A stretch of 33,406 bases of DNA from Sphingobium trunci (GTDB lineage: Bacteria > Pseudomonadota > Alphaproteobacteria > Sphingomonadales > Sphingomonadaceae), in assembly GCF_022664535.1 (NCBI RefSeq), contig NZ_JAKUJY010000037.1:1-33406 (forward strand). The letters are read 5' to 3'. The translations under genes were made by a program, and so were the position numbers. Under the pieces are notes generated by a model. That model was not told the DNA's origin. It saw only the letters and a program-made list of their open reading frames with translations, and searched no databases. Shown one piece after another: positions 1 through 6,973 of the stretch (positions are counted from its first letter, which is position 1; the number at the start of each line of letters is the position of its first letter).

Positions 1-255
1 GGCGGCGCAGGCGGTGAACAGCGCGCGATCCAGCATCCGCTCCATGTCGACGATGCGCGTGCCGACCGATGCCAGTTCGGTCACGATCTCGCGGGTGTCG
101 ATTGCGCTGCCCGTCCCCTGGACGAGAGCGGCCAGCCCCGTGTCCACGACGCGGGCGAGCATGGCATATTCGCTCAATCCGCGTTGTTTGGCGAAGCCGG
201 CAAGGGCGCGGTGCTGGGCGGGAGAGAGCCGCACGGTCTGGGCACGGGCGCTCAT
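1..255 (-). CDS. Partial small hypothetical protein (possible DNA-binding/mobilisation accessory), C-terminus off the window
   Basis: The ATG is at 253-255 and the frame stays open for 85 codons to the left edge, so the 3' end is missing. The start overlaps the stop of the upstream 248-aa gene in an ATGA arrangement (252-255), typical of translational coupling. The visible protein begins MSARAQTVRLSPAQHRALAG and is rich in short helices and in Arg and Ala. A basic beta-strand followed by helices is compatible with a ribbon-helix-helix-like or MobC-like accessory protein of a mobile element, but no diagnostic motif is seen. The function is unassigned. The coupling is the main evidence that this frame is real. 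Confidence 0.6.
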   Translation of the reverse strand, partial: MSARAQTVRLSPAQHRALAGFAKQRGLSEYAMLARVVDTGLAALVQGTGSAIDTREIVTELASVGTRIVDMERMLDRALFTACAA

Positions 256-998
256 CGCACCGCTCCAGCCGAGATGCTATTCGCCATCGCGTGAAATGGC
301 GGATTTGCGCTGTTTTGGCCAAGCCGCGTTTGGCGAGATGCTATCCGCATCCCGTCAAACCCGCTGAAATGCTGGATGCACCCGTGCGTGAGGTGTGTAC
401 CTGAATTGCTGGCTCGATGCGTAGCATCGCAGCCCCACAACACTATCCCATTGGCGTCCGGCTCAGGCATGTTCCGGCTATCGAACGGCTGCACCGGCTC
501 CGGCTCTCCGAACTGCTTTGTCACCCATCGGGCGACGACCGCGCGGTCAGCCCTGCGCCGGTCGATCTCTCGGCGGGGGCGGGGCTGGTCGTAAAGGCCA
601 TGCTCGATGATCCAGTCACGAATGGCCCGTTCGACCGCTTCCTGCACCCATCTGTCGAGCCGGTCGGCTTCGATGGGATCGAGGTGCGCGGTCACGCCGG
701 GAGACTCGATCAATCCGCCAAGTGGAAGGTAGCTTGTGCCCGCGTTCTGCAACGGGCCGTCGATACGCACGGTCGAAACCTCGCCCCGGTGGATATGGAG
801 GGGCGGACGTTCGTTCAAATGCCAATGTGCGATGGAGCAACGATAGGTCTCGCCGTCGTCGCTGTCGGCAAGCAGCTTCTTGATGAGCGGCAAGGTGACG
901 CAGGCCATGCGGTAGTCGGCGGTGAAACGCAGAGTGACCTTGCGGCCCTGCCAGATGAAATCGGCAAGCCGATCCAAGGTGCGATGGAAAATGGGCAT
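252..998 (-). CDS. Hypothetical protein, 248 aa
   Basis: The ATG start at 996-998 is preceded by an AGGA ribosome-binding site five bases upstream. The product is soluble, with no signal peptide or membrane segment. The first ~170 residues have balanced composition, with Trp-rich and charged stretches (IWQGRKVTLRF, IAHWHLNERPP, DRWVQEAVERAIRDWIIEHG). The last ~60 residues look less ordered and are read through an imperfectly repeated DNA stretch (about 270-362), so the C-terminus may be altered. It is the upstream partner of a coupled pair with the partial gene at the left edge. I do not recognise the family. The neighbouring Xis/AlpA-like HTH gene suggests an integrative or plasmid-derived accessory region. 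Confidence 0.6.
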   Translation of the reverse strand: MPIFHRTLDRLADFIWQGRKVTLRFTADYRMACVTLPLIKKLLADSDDGETYRCSIAHWHLNERPPLHIHRGEVSTVRIDGPLQNAGTSYLPLGGLIESPGVTAHLDPIEADRLDRWVQEAVERAIRDWIIEHGLYDQPRPRREIDRRRADRAVVARWVTKQFGEPEPVQPFDSRNMPEPDANGIVLWGCDATHRASNSGTHLTHGCIQHFSGFDGMRIASRQTRLGQNSANPPFHAMANSISAGAVR

Positions 999-1108
999 GG
1001 GTATCCTTTCGTGAAATCACGATGGCGGGTGTTCATTGGGAAAGAGGGGAAGCGCAGGCGTAAAACGGCCGGCCAATCAGTCAGGCTGGGCCTTCTAGCG
1101 CCTGTAAA

Positions 1109-1282
1109 TCAGCCGACGGATCGTGATTGCGCCAAACGCCGGATAGATTCGGTTGTCAGCAAGGTTCGCCTGCCGATTTTGATGGCGTCCAAGCCTCCAG
1201 ATTTGATCAAGACGTAGACCGATGACCGGCCGACGCCGAGAGCCTTGCAGGTATCATTGATGGAAATGGCGAGCGGTTCCAT
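1109..1282 (-). CDS. Small excisionase/AlpA-type helix-turn-helix DNA-binding protein, 57 aa
   Basis: This short reading frame runs from ATG at 1280-1282 to TGA at 1109-1111. A GGAG ribosome-binding site lies six bases upstream. The protein has the layout of the HTH_17/MerR-like excisionase family. The recognition unit is INDTCKALGVGRSSVYVLIK (residues 8-27), followed by a short wing (GGLDAIKIGRRTLLTTESI) and a basic tail. Proteins of this size and design act as excisionases or as transcription activators of integrative elements (established for the family). No integrase is visible in the window, so its element is either off the left edge or degraded. It lies 110 bp upstream of the 248-aa gene on the same strand and may control it (inference). 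Confidence 0.75.
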   Translation of the reverse strand: MEPLAISINDTCKALGVGRSSVYVLIKSGGLDAIKIGRRTLLTTESIRRLAQSRSVG

Positions 1283-1456
1283 GTGCGTCTCCGTGTTTGC
1301 CGATTCGCGGCGAGAGACGGCTCAGGTTGCAGACGTTCGTCTGAACGTCGTCCAGCAATGGGAAAGCCATGGGAAATTGCCGATGACGTGCGGATACGAA
1401 AATGGATGGCGTCGTCCGAAAATCTTTATGCCGTAGCCGAAAAATCGGACCATCGG

Positions 1457-2338
1457 TTAACGGCCCCTGGCAGGGAGAATTTTCTCCAAATGCGCGCAAA
1501 TTTTTTCCGCGTAGGGAGTGAGAAGGTCGCTGCGTGGCATGTCCCCGGACTCGTCGGCATGTTCCTCAAACCATTCCGACAGCCACTTCTTGATCGCGCT
1601 GATCGTCACTTCCCGGTTGCTCAGGTCTAGGGCGTTGAATCGTGCGTCGCCGATCAGAGATATAAGAGCGTCGCTATAGGCATATTTCGCGTTCCGGCCC
1701 GGGCCGCCGGCACGCTTGGGCTTGATGCCGAGTTCCTTGATAACCTCATCAGGGTCTTTTTCGATCTTGATCGCCTCGGAAATCCGGTTCCCGCCCGGCG
1801 CGAGACAAAGTGCTCGGACGGCGGCAAATTCCGATAGAAGCAGGACTCGCAAATTCCCGAAGAAATAACGACGCTCCAGATAGATCGGGGCGCCCCTCCA
1901 GTTGCGGTAGTAGGCCCTTGGTGCGCTTTCACGCTGGAGATAGGCAAAAAGTTTTTCAAGCGCTTCCCGCGTCTCGCCGCTCGCGTTCGCGTAGATTGCG
2001 TCTCGAGGCTTTCGAAGCCTGCCGCCCCCGTACTGGAAACGGCGCCAGAGCCACGCCATGAACAGCGGGACGAGGCAGGCTGCGATAGCTATGCTCAAAA
2101 GGCTATCGGCCACCACTTTGGATGCCAGCGCTGCGAAAACGGAAAGTATCAGGCATAATCCTGGAATTATAAGCATAACCGGAACGGACCAAGTATAGAC
2201 TGATGATTGCCGTCCTATGTGATCTTCAACCGCTTGGATGACACTGTCGAGTTCATCGCGTGCCTGATCTTCATTTTCATTCAGGATGCGCAAGGTGATT
2301 CTCCGAAGTGAGCGATCATCGTCATTGCGCTCCATCAT
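1457..2338 (-). CDS. Hypothetical membrane protein with two adjacent TM segments, 293 aa
   Basis: The start has two ATGs in a row (2338 and 2335), with AAGGG just upstream suiting either. Residues 1-45 are acidic and helical. Residues about 47-73 and 75-97 form two strongly hydrophobic segments with a tight turn between them. The remaining ~195 residues are charged and predicted cytoplasmic, with a basic patch (KPKRAGGPGRNAKYAYSDAL) and a helical tail. This two-TM hairpin with a large soluble C-domain resembles uncharacterised membrane proteins of accessory regions. No enzymatic motif was found and the function is unknown. It faces the 69-aa gene across a 292-bp AT-rich gap containing a phased inverted repeat. 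Confidence 0.65.
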   Translation of the reverse strand: MMERNDDDRSLRRITLRILNENEDQARDELDSVIQAVEDHIGRQSSVYTWSVPVMLIIPGLCLILSVFAALASKVVADSLLSIAIAACLVPLFMAWLWRRFQYGGGRLRKPRDAIYANASGETREALEKLFAYLQRESAPRAYYRNWRGAPIYLERRYFFGNLRVLLLSEFAAVRALCLAPGGNRISEAIKIEKDPDEVIKELGIKPKRAGGPGRNAKYAYSDALISLIGDARFNALDLSNREVTISAIKKWLSEWFEEHADESGDMPRSDLLTPYAEKICAHLEKILPARGR

Positions 2339-2447
2339 CTATCCCTTCATCGGTGGACTGGTGCATTGCCGCTATTGCGCTATTATCCCAGATAGTCACT
2401 CCACCACTGCGCCATTTCAACACGTTTGTCCCAATAGGCGGACTGGT

Positions 2448-2467
2448 TGTATATATATTGTATATAC
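2448..2467. promoter_or_regulatory. AT-rich inverted/direct repeat, candidate operator
   Basis: The 292-bp gap 2339-2630 separates the divergent 293-aa and 69-aa genes. In it, GTATATA (2449-2455) and TATATAC (2461-2467) form perfect 7-bp inverted arms around a 5-bp spacer. The same tract can be read as two TGTATATA direct copies 11 bp apart, one helical turn. This is the shape of a dimer binding site. No clear -35/-10 pair could be assigned around it. No other structure was seen in the gap. Confidence 0.35.
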
Positions 2468-2630
2468 GTCCCACGCTGCCGACGACCATATGTGCAAGCG
2501 CCCGCTCAATCGCATCGAACCGACATTACAAATGCGACATAAATGCCGTAACGGATTGTGGTAAAATTTGGTTGCCTATAGCATCGACGTTGCCGGACGA
2601 GCTATTCACTCATGAACAGGAAGATAGCTT

Positions 2631-2840
2631 ATGAAGAATCGGAATTATCGCCGCCTTGAATGGTTCAGATATGCTCATCTCGGCTGGCAGGGCGATGCCA
2701 GGCATGGGCTGAGCGAGGTCTTCGAGGAATATGGTCGGACCCCTGCCGCCGAGGCCTATATTGGTAAGAGACTAAAGAATGCTCTGCTTACATCCTTCGA
2801 GCGCCTGAGATGGTTCTATATTCGGAAATTATACCGGTAG
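2631..2840 (+). CDS. Small hypothetical protein, 69 aa
   Basis: The ATG start has AGGAAG seven bases upstream, a good ribosome-binding site. The protein is highly basic and aromatic (MKNRNYRRLEWFRYAHLGWQ at the start, ERLRWFYIRKLYR at the end), with no membrane segment or signal. The 3' end overlaps the convergent acyltransferase gene by 12 bp (2829-2840), so the two stop codons interlock. I recognise no family. The RBS and composition argue for a real gene, but its shortness leaves room for doubt. Confidence 0.5.
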   Translation: MKNRNYRRLEWFRYAHLGWQGDARHGLSEVFEEYGRTPAAEAYIGKRLKNALLTSFERLRWFYIRKLYR

Positions 2841-3965
2841 ATCAGACCGTCGTCGTTGCACAGCAATTCTGTCTTTCAGAAAGGCTCCGAACGGCTTCTC
2901 GAAAAAGGAATAAGAGGCGATCGCAACAGTGCAGCTGAGTATTATTGCCGCAATCAATACCGGTACAGGATACAGGCTTGTACCGTAATATTTGTGAAAC
3001 AATTGGAATAGGATTATTGTTGCTGTTATGCAAAAAGGATGAAGCAGATAGAGACTGTAAGAGGAATCCCCAAGACGGCTGAGAGCTCTTTCAAATATGC
3101 GTGGTACGGGAACCGGCCCAGATATTGCGGCTAACAAAAGGCAAAACATGGGGCCGCCCCAGACAATCACGCGTGTTAATTCATTGGGTGTCCTTGCAAG
3201 GCGCAGTTCAGGCAAAGGATTCCATAGCAGCAAGATCAATGGAGCAAGGAGTATGAGCCTTGCCCACGACGGTAGCTTGACTCTCCGCCTGATCGCCAGT
3301 TCGGCAAGCAGCATGCCTGCTGCAAATTCTAGGATAATGGGGCGGCTCCAAAAAAATATGGAAATTGCATTTTGAGGAATAAAGTGCCCCAACGTCGCTA
3401 TCGATATCAGCAGAAAGGTGATCCAGAAAAGGGCATGCGTTCTTTGAAGATAAATAAACGCGGAAAATATTATATAAAACATCATCTCATAGTTCAGCGT
3501 CCATCCCAGAGATAGAACTGGAGTAATTCCGCTAAAATTCGCATGAGGATTCCAGGGATAGAATAGAAGGCTCGAAGCGATATGCCGTAAATCTATTACA
3601 TCATTTCTGGCAAGACCTGATATTACAACGAACATAGTTGTAGCAAACCAGTATAATGGCAGGATTCTTATAATTCGTCTGCTCATGAATGTGGTCCGCG
3701 ATCCCCTCTTTTGAAACAGATCTTTGCTTGAAATTAGCATGATGAAACCGGAAATCAGAAAAAACAGGTCGACGCCGGAGCCGGTTGCCCATTTCGGTCG
3801 TACGAACGCACATTTCCCATCCGAGCACAAATCAGTGACAGCTGACATGCTATGCCCGAGGAGAACGAACAGCGCCGCAAAAGCTCTCAGATATTGGACG
3901 GAATCATAGCGACTTCGCTCTGACGGAATGGCGCGTCGATATTCTTCCGCATCAGTGTACAGCAT
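2829..3965 (-). CDS. Acyltransferase 3 (OafA/YrhL-like) membrane protein, 378 aa
   Basis: This is an integral membrane acyltransferase of the AT3 family, which typically O-acetylates surface polysaccharides or LPS from a cytoplasmic acyl donor. The diagnostic N-terminal block is present: YLRAFAALFVLLGHSMS, carrying the conserved Arg and catalytic His, then GVDLFFLISGF and a basic RRIIRILPLYW loop. About ten TM segments follow, ending in SYSLYLLHPF and a short basic tail. I chose the ATG at 3963-3965 because GAGGG lies eight bases upstream; an upstream TTG (3996-3998) in the same frame lacks a ribosome site. It stands alone between accessory genes and a long non-coding stretch. A second AT3 gene lies at 11649-12854, so this one probably decorates the same polysaccharide (inference). 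Confidence 0.88.
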   Translation of the reverse strand: MLYTDAEEYRRAIPSERSRYDSVQYLRAFAALFVLLGHSMSAVTDLCSDGKCAFVRPKWATGSGVDLFFLISGFIMLISSKDLFQKRGSRTTFMSRRIIRILPLYWFATTMFVVISGLARNDVIDLRHIASSLLFYPWNPHANFSGITPVLSLGWTLNYEMMFYIIFSAFIYLQRTHALFWITFLLISIATLGHFIPQNAISIFFWSRPIILEFAAGMLLAELAIRRRVKLPSWARLILLAPLILLLWNPLPELRLARTPNELTRVIVWGGPMFCLLLAAISGPVPVPRIFERALSRLGDSSYSLYLLHPFCITATIILFQLFHKYYGTSLYPVPVLIAAIILSCTVAIASYSFFEKPFGAFLKDRIAVQRRRSDLPV

Positions 3966-4505
3966 ATTTCGGCCCTCGCATGCGCTGCGTCCGTGCAATA
4001 TCCCGAAAATTCCAATACAGGAATCATGAGTATTCGATGGCGATTATGGATCTCGATACTATATAGATCAAGCGCGTTTTGGTTTGATTATTGTTTCGGA
4101 TTGCGAGAAGGGTGGATGCGATCGTCGAAGGGCGATCTGCGTGCCGGCGAGCAAACTGGCTTGAAGAGGCAAGGAACCATGAACCGATGTCGATCCCGCA
4201 GCCTTCGACGGGTGCGATATCAAAAAGGCTCCGGGATGATCCGAGGTAACTGCACGGTACCTCAGAGAAACAAGATCTTCATCAGGGTATCCCGGCACCC
4301 TGCATGTCATGCCGCTGAAAGCGACGGGCGCCGGGACCCTGATGCTGTGCTGCGACCCGAGCAGCTTCAGGAACTCAGCCATAGGGTGTCGCGTCGGGTG
4401 CGGGGACTGAGTCGGCATATTTATAATGATTGGATACATATAATTCAAGATATCATATGATCGAAAAAGCAATTGGTGTATTCACTTCCATTTATCCGAC
4501 GTCTT

Positions 4506-4523
4506 TTGTTAATGTATTAACAA
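4506..4523. promoter_or_regulatory. Perfect 8-bp inverted repeat, candidate operator
   Basis: TTGTTAAT at 4506-4513 and ATTAACAA at 4516-4523 are perfect reverse complements with a 2-bp centre, an 18-bp near-continuous palindrome. AT-rich GTTAA cores recur upstream of mucR (5109-5125). No gene starts immediately beside it, so its target is unclear. Confidence 0.35.
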
Positions 4524-5106
4524 GCAATGGCGGAGTTAATATTTGCAGATGTTAATCTGCTGTACAGCAACGTTGTGCAAAGGACGTCTACTCCGAATTC
4601 GAATCACGATCTGCAAAGGGCAAATCTACAGCCGCCAAAAGACCAGAAACCCGCCGTCGCAGATGCCGATGCCATTTGAAAAAGACGCGGCTCTCTGGAG
4701 AGCAAGCGCGGAGAGCGCAAACTTTAAATGTCGTCCATGTGCTTGCTAGCTGTTGCGAATGTAATAGAATCGAGCTTGCTGCATTCTTCAATTTAGATCC
4801 TCGATTTCTACTGATCCTGATGAGATTCCAATGATTTGCGGCCTTTCTCAATCTTTCGATTGAGGTATTCATTCTACATTCACGGCATTCGCCTGAAATC
4901 GTGCCCCAGGAGAGGCCCGTATTGCCATGGTCCCACCGATAGAATTCTCCTTGCCAGTTGGGCTCGATCGGTTTGGCCGTGATAATGCACCATCTTAACA
5001 AGCATTCGTAAGGCCGTTTGTGATTCAAGGTAAGAACGATTGGCTTGGTGGGCGATCCGTCAGCATCCAAATCGCTGAAATGAATAACTTTTTGCGGTGC
5101 ATGTGT

Positions 5107-5143
5107 CAGTTAACTGCCTGTTAACTCGAGTGTTGTAATATTA
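5107..5143. promoter_or_regulatory. Candidate MucR/Ros-type autoregulatory region
   Basis: CAGTTAACTG (5107-5116) is a perfect palindrome. Its GTTAAC core repeats at 5120-5125, exactly 11 bp later. Just downstream, TTGTAATATTA (5133-5143) resembles the TGTAATATA half of the Ros box known from Agrobacterium. Ros/MucR proteins are known to repress their own genes through AT-rich sites. That this tract is such a site is inference from position and resemblance. Confidence 0.35.
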
Positions 5144-5160
5144 ATGAAGGAATGCTAAGA

Positions 5161-5188
5161 TTGACGCTGTAGGGATTCGCTGTATTCT
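5161..5188 (+). promoter_or_regulatory. Putative sigma-70-type promoter of mucR
   Basis: TTGACG (5161-5166) matches the -35 consensus at five of six positions. After 16 bp, TATTCT (5183-5188) is a moderate -10. The coding start is about 18 bp downstream, leaving a short leader. The candidate operator sites lie directly upstream. Confidence 0.45.
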
Positions 5189-5205
5189 TCGGGGAAAATT
5201 TGAGT

Positions 5206-5724
5206 ATGTCAAATACAGAAAATGAAAAAGAGTCGCTTGTTTCTCTAACCGCTAACATTGTGTCTGCCAATGTTTCCAATAGCCCTGTCGGGGTCACGGA
5301 TCTTTGCGACATGATTAAAAGCGTGCACTCCGCCCTTTCTAGCCTTGCTACTCATGAAGAATCCGTGGGAGAGCTGCAGACGAAGCGTGAACCAGCCGTG
5401 CCAATCCGCTCGTCTATCAAGCCGGAATATATTGTGTGCTTGGAAGACGGAAAAAAGCTGAAGACGCTCAAGCGATATCTTCGGGCGCGGTATCAGATGA
5501 GTCCGGAAGAATATCGCGCTAAGTGGGGGTTGCCGCCCGATTACCCGATGGCGGCGCCGAGTTATACAAATCAGCGCCGCGAAATGGCTCATAAGATTGG
5601 CTTGGGGCTGCGGCCTAAGGCGGCTGGTAAGAGAGCTGTCTCGAAAGCTGAGATGGAGGTCGAGGAGGATGTTTCGGGGAACATTGCCAAGGTGCCTTCG
5701 CGTCGCCGTGGCGCCAGCAACTGA
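5206..5724 (+). CDS. mucR: MucR/Ros family transcriptional regulator, 172 aa
   Basis: MucR/Ros proteins are DNA-binding regulators of EPS, motility and symbiosis genes in alphaproteobacteria. The hallmarks are all here: an N-terminal helical part (LTANIVSANVSNSPV, DMIKSVHSALSSL), a linker (AVPIRSSIKPEYIVCLEDGK) and the conserved block MSPEEYRAKWGLPPDYPM followed by a basic C-terminal region. In the Cys2His2-type finger of Ros, Cys, Cys, His and His bind zinc. Here only the first Cys (about residue 78) is kept; the others read Asp81, Tyr91 and Tyr96, so zinc binding is unlikely. Zinc-free Ros relatives are known. ATG 5206 is preferred; a TTG at 5200 nearer the GGGGA is possible. Its nearness to the EPS locus supports a role in controlling it (inference). 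Confidence 0.9.
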   Translation: MSNTENEKESLVSLTANIVSANVSNSPVGVTDLCDMIKSVHSALSSLATHEESVGELQTKREPAVPIRSSIKPEYIVCLEDGKKLKTLKRYLRARYQMSPEEYRAKWGLPPDYPMAAPSYTNQRREMAHKIGLGLRPKAAGKRAVSKAEMEVEEDVSGNIAKVPSRRRGASN

Positions 5725-6085
5725 TGTTCAATGCAAGGGTTGATCCATTTTTGGGGCAAGTGTTCAAAATGGCTGGCCTAATGCAGCGAGGGGCATCTGG
5801 CGGGAGCGCCACCCGTCCCATCAGTTGTTCCTCCCCCGCCCGCTCCTTGGGCTCCGGATGAGCCTCTTCCTATTGGTCGATTCTCTGCCGGCAGCGCTCC
5901 TGCGAGCTATCTTTCGAAGCGATGGATGTTCGTTGAAGCGCTGCTTCGTCCTGGCGTCCTCGCCCCGGCCATATTGTCGCTGCAGGACCTCTCTGACGTA
6001 ATCTCACATATGGGCCGTGACCGGTGGAAGGTGGTAGTCCATGCCCAACTTTCCACCGTAACGCTTTGCATCGCTGCATTGGCAA
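5725..6085. other. Intergenic region 3' of mucR, left flank of the IS66 element
   Basis: No gene is supported. The only sizeable plus-strand frame (5926-6123) lacks an upstream start and crosses the left end of the insertion sequence at 6094, so it is an artefact. A short TGGCG/CGCCA hairpin occurs near 5798-5811 but has no T-run. Together with 8904-9295 this was originally one convergent gap of about 750 bp between mucR and the EAL gene. Confidence 0.5.
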
Positions 6086-6093
6086 CGAGAAAG
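6086..6093. repeat. 8-bp target-site duplication, left copy
   Basis: CGAGAAAG lies directly outside the left end of the IS66 element and is repeated exactly at 8896-8903. Eight bp is the expected duplication length for the IS66 family. Confidence 0.9.
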
Positions 6094-6140
6094 GTAACCG
6101 TCCGATTGGGACCGCCTGCCTGATGGTGCGATAATTTCTT

Positions 6141-6178
6141 AAGAGACGGTCATAGCGACGTCGCTAACGACGTCTCTT
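6141..6178. promoter_or_regulatory. 38-bp palindromic hairpin in the IS66 leader
   Basis: AAGAGACG (6141-6148) pairs with CGTCTCTT (6171-6178). The centre AGCGACGTCGCT (6154-6165) is a perfect 12-bp palindrome. The 19-base arms differ at only four adjacent positions. The structure ends 14 bases before the tnpA start, just upstream of its GGGGA ribosome site. It could be a regulator-binding site or a hairpin blocking read-through transcription from outside, as known for some other insertion sequences. The assignment is inference. Confidence 0.5.
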
Positions 6179-6192
6179 GATCGGGGATTGCG

Positions 6193-6567
6193 ATGAGGGC
6201 GGAGATACTGGGTCAGGAACGACGGCGCCGGTGGACGGACCAGCAGAGGCTGGAGATCATCGGATCCGTTGGCGTCAATGGTGCGACGCTGGCAGAGGTG
6301 GCCCGGCGCCACGATGTAACGCGACAGTAGATTTACACTTGGCGACATGATTTGAAGAAGCGCGGGTTCTTGCTCGCCCCACCGGAGCCAGTCTTTCTGC
6401 CTGTGGAGATGCCTGCCGTTCGGAGCCCTAACGTTGGCCGCAGCACTACCCCAGGCGGGATGTGCATGGTGGAGCTCCGCCTGACGCAAGGCCGGACCTT
6501 GCGATTTGGAAGCGACATTGAGGCCATCGCCCTGACCCGGCTCATCCGCTGCGTGGAGGCGGCGTGA
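6193..6567 (+). pseudogene. tnpA: IS66 TnpA, interrupted by an in-frame stop
   Basis: The ATG at 6193 has GGGGA five bases upstream. The frame encodes the usual ~125-residue IS66 OrfA with its HTH region (GATLAEVARRHDVTRQ). Codon 46 is then TAG (6328-6330), where the family normally has Gln or a similar residue (Q-IYTWRHDLKK). After the stop the frame continues cleanly (FLPVEMPAV, then VELRLTQGRTLRFGSDIEAI, ending RLIRCVEAA) to TGA at 6565-6567. A single C-to-T change (CAG to TAG) explains it. TnpA is a DNA-binding accessory protein of IS66 transposition; here it would be truncated to 45 residues, roughly the HTH part, unless suppressed. Confidence 0.85.
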
Positions 6568-6911
6568 TCGGCCCGGGAACTGGCGTGCGAGTTTATCTGG
6601 CCTGCGGCGTCACTGATATGCGCAAAGGCATCTCTGGCCTTGGTCAGCTGGCGCAGACGGTGCTGCGACAGAAACCGACAAGCGGCGCGGTGTTCGCTTT
6701 TCGAGGGCGACGCGGCGACAGGGTGAAGCTGCTGTACTGGGATGGGCAAGGATTTTGCCTGTACTACAAGGTCTTGCAACGAGGCCGTTTTCCTTGGCCC
6801 TCTGCGGCGGACGGGACGGCGCGGCTGACCTCGGCCCAGCTCGCGATGCTCTGGGAAGGCATCGACTGGAGGCGACCAAATTGGGGCGCGCCGCCTGCTC
6901 ATGTGGGCTGA
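6564..6911 (+). CDS. tnpB: IS66 family accessory protein TnpB, 115 aa
   Basis: This is the classic IS66 Orf2. It contains GVRVYLACGVTDMRKGISGL near the N-terminus and then the KLLYWDGQGFCLYYKVLQRG block and the RLTSAQLAMLWEGIDWRR tail that define the family. Length is normal. Translation starts at GTG 6564, overlapping the tnpA stop (GTGA), so expression is coupled to tnpA. Because tnpA has an internal stop at 6328, ribosomes may not reach this coupled start efficiently (inference). It is required along with TnpC in characterised IS66 elements, but its biochemical role is not well defined. Confidence 0.95.
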   Translation: MIGPGTGVRVYLACGVTDMRKGISGLGQLAQTVLRQKPTSGAVFAFRGRRGDRVKLLYWDGQGFCLYYKVLQRGRFPWPSAADGTARLTSAQLAMLWEGIDWRRPNWGAPPAHVG

Positions 6912-6973
6912 CTTTTGTTCCTGAATCTACCTGTTTTCATGGATATTCCTGCCCCTGGCTGGTAAGCAGGCTC

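Larger units (their letters stand above)
3966..5160. other. 1.2-kb stretch without a supported gene
   Basis: Several open frames cross this stretch on both strands (for example near 3993-4472 and 4588-5070). None has a good start with a ribosome site, a recognisable domain or convincing composition. One minus-strand frame around 5090-4830 has protein-like composition (around NHKRPYECLLRWCI) but starts only with non-ATG codons directly after a stop, so it could be a decayed gene. The region is more AT-rich than its flanks and carries the inverted repeats listed separately. It may be upstream regulatory DNA of mucR plus decayed sequence. Confidence 0.5.

Noticed and set aside
417..1217. 266-aa plus-strand frame opposite the 248-aa gene
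   Set aside because: Composition and lack of a ribosome site are typical of a shadow, and the minus-strand gene has an RBS and coupling to its neighbour.
3993..4472. Overlapping frames on both strands (155 and 134 aa)
   Set aside because: Neither has a good start, a domain or protein-like composition, so they were left as non-coding.
4588..5070. 160-aa minus-strand frame with a protein-like first half
   Set aside because: It starts only at a non-ATG codon soon after a stop and has no ribosome site; its second half looks random. Could be a decayed gene, too weak to list.
5926..6123. 65-aa frame ending inside the IS66 element
   Set aside because: It crosses the IS left terminus at 6094, and joining the original flanks gives no longer or recognisable protein.
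6755..6973. N-terminal extension of the transposase frame back into tnpB
   Set aside because: The extension is out of frame with tnpB and unlike IS66 TnpC; family similarity begins at the ATG at 6974.
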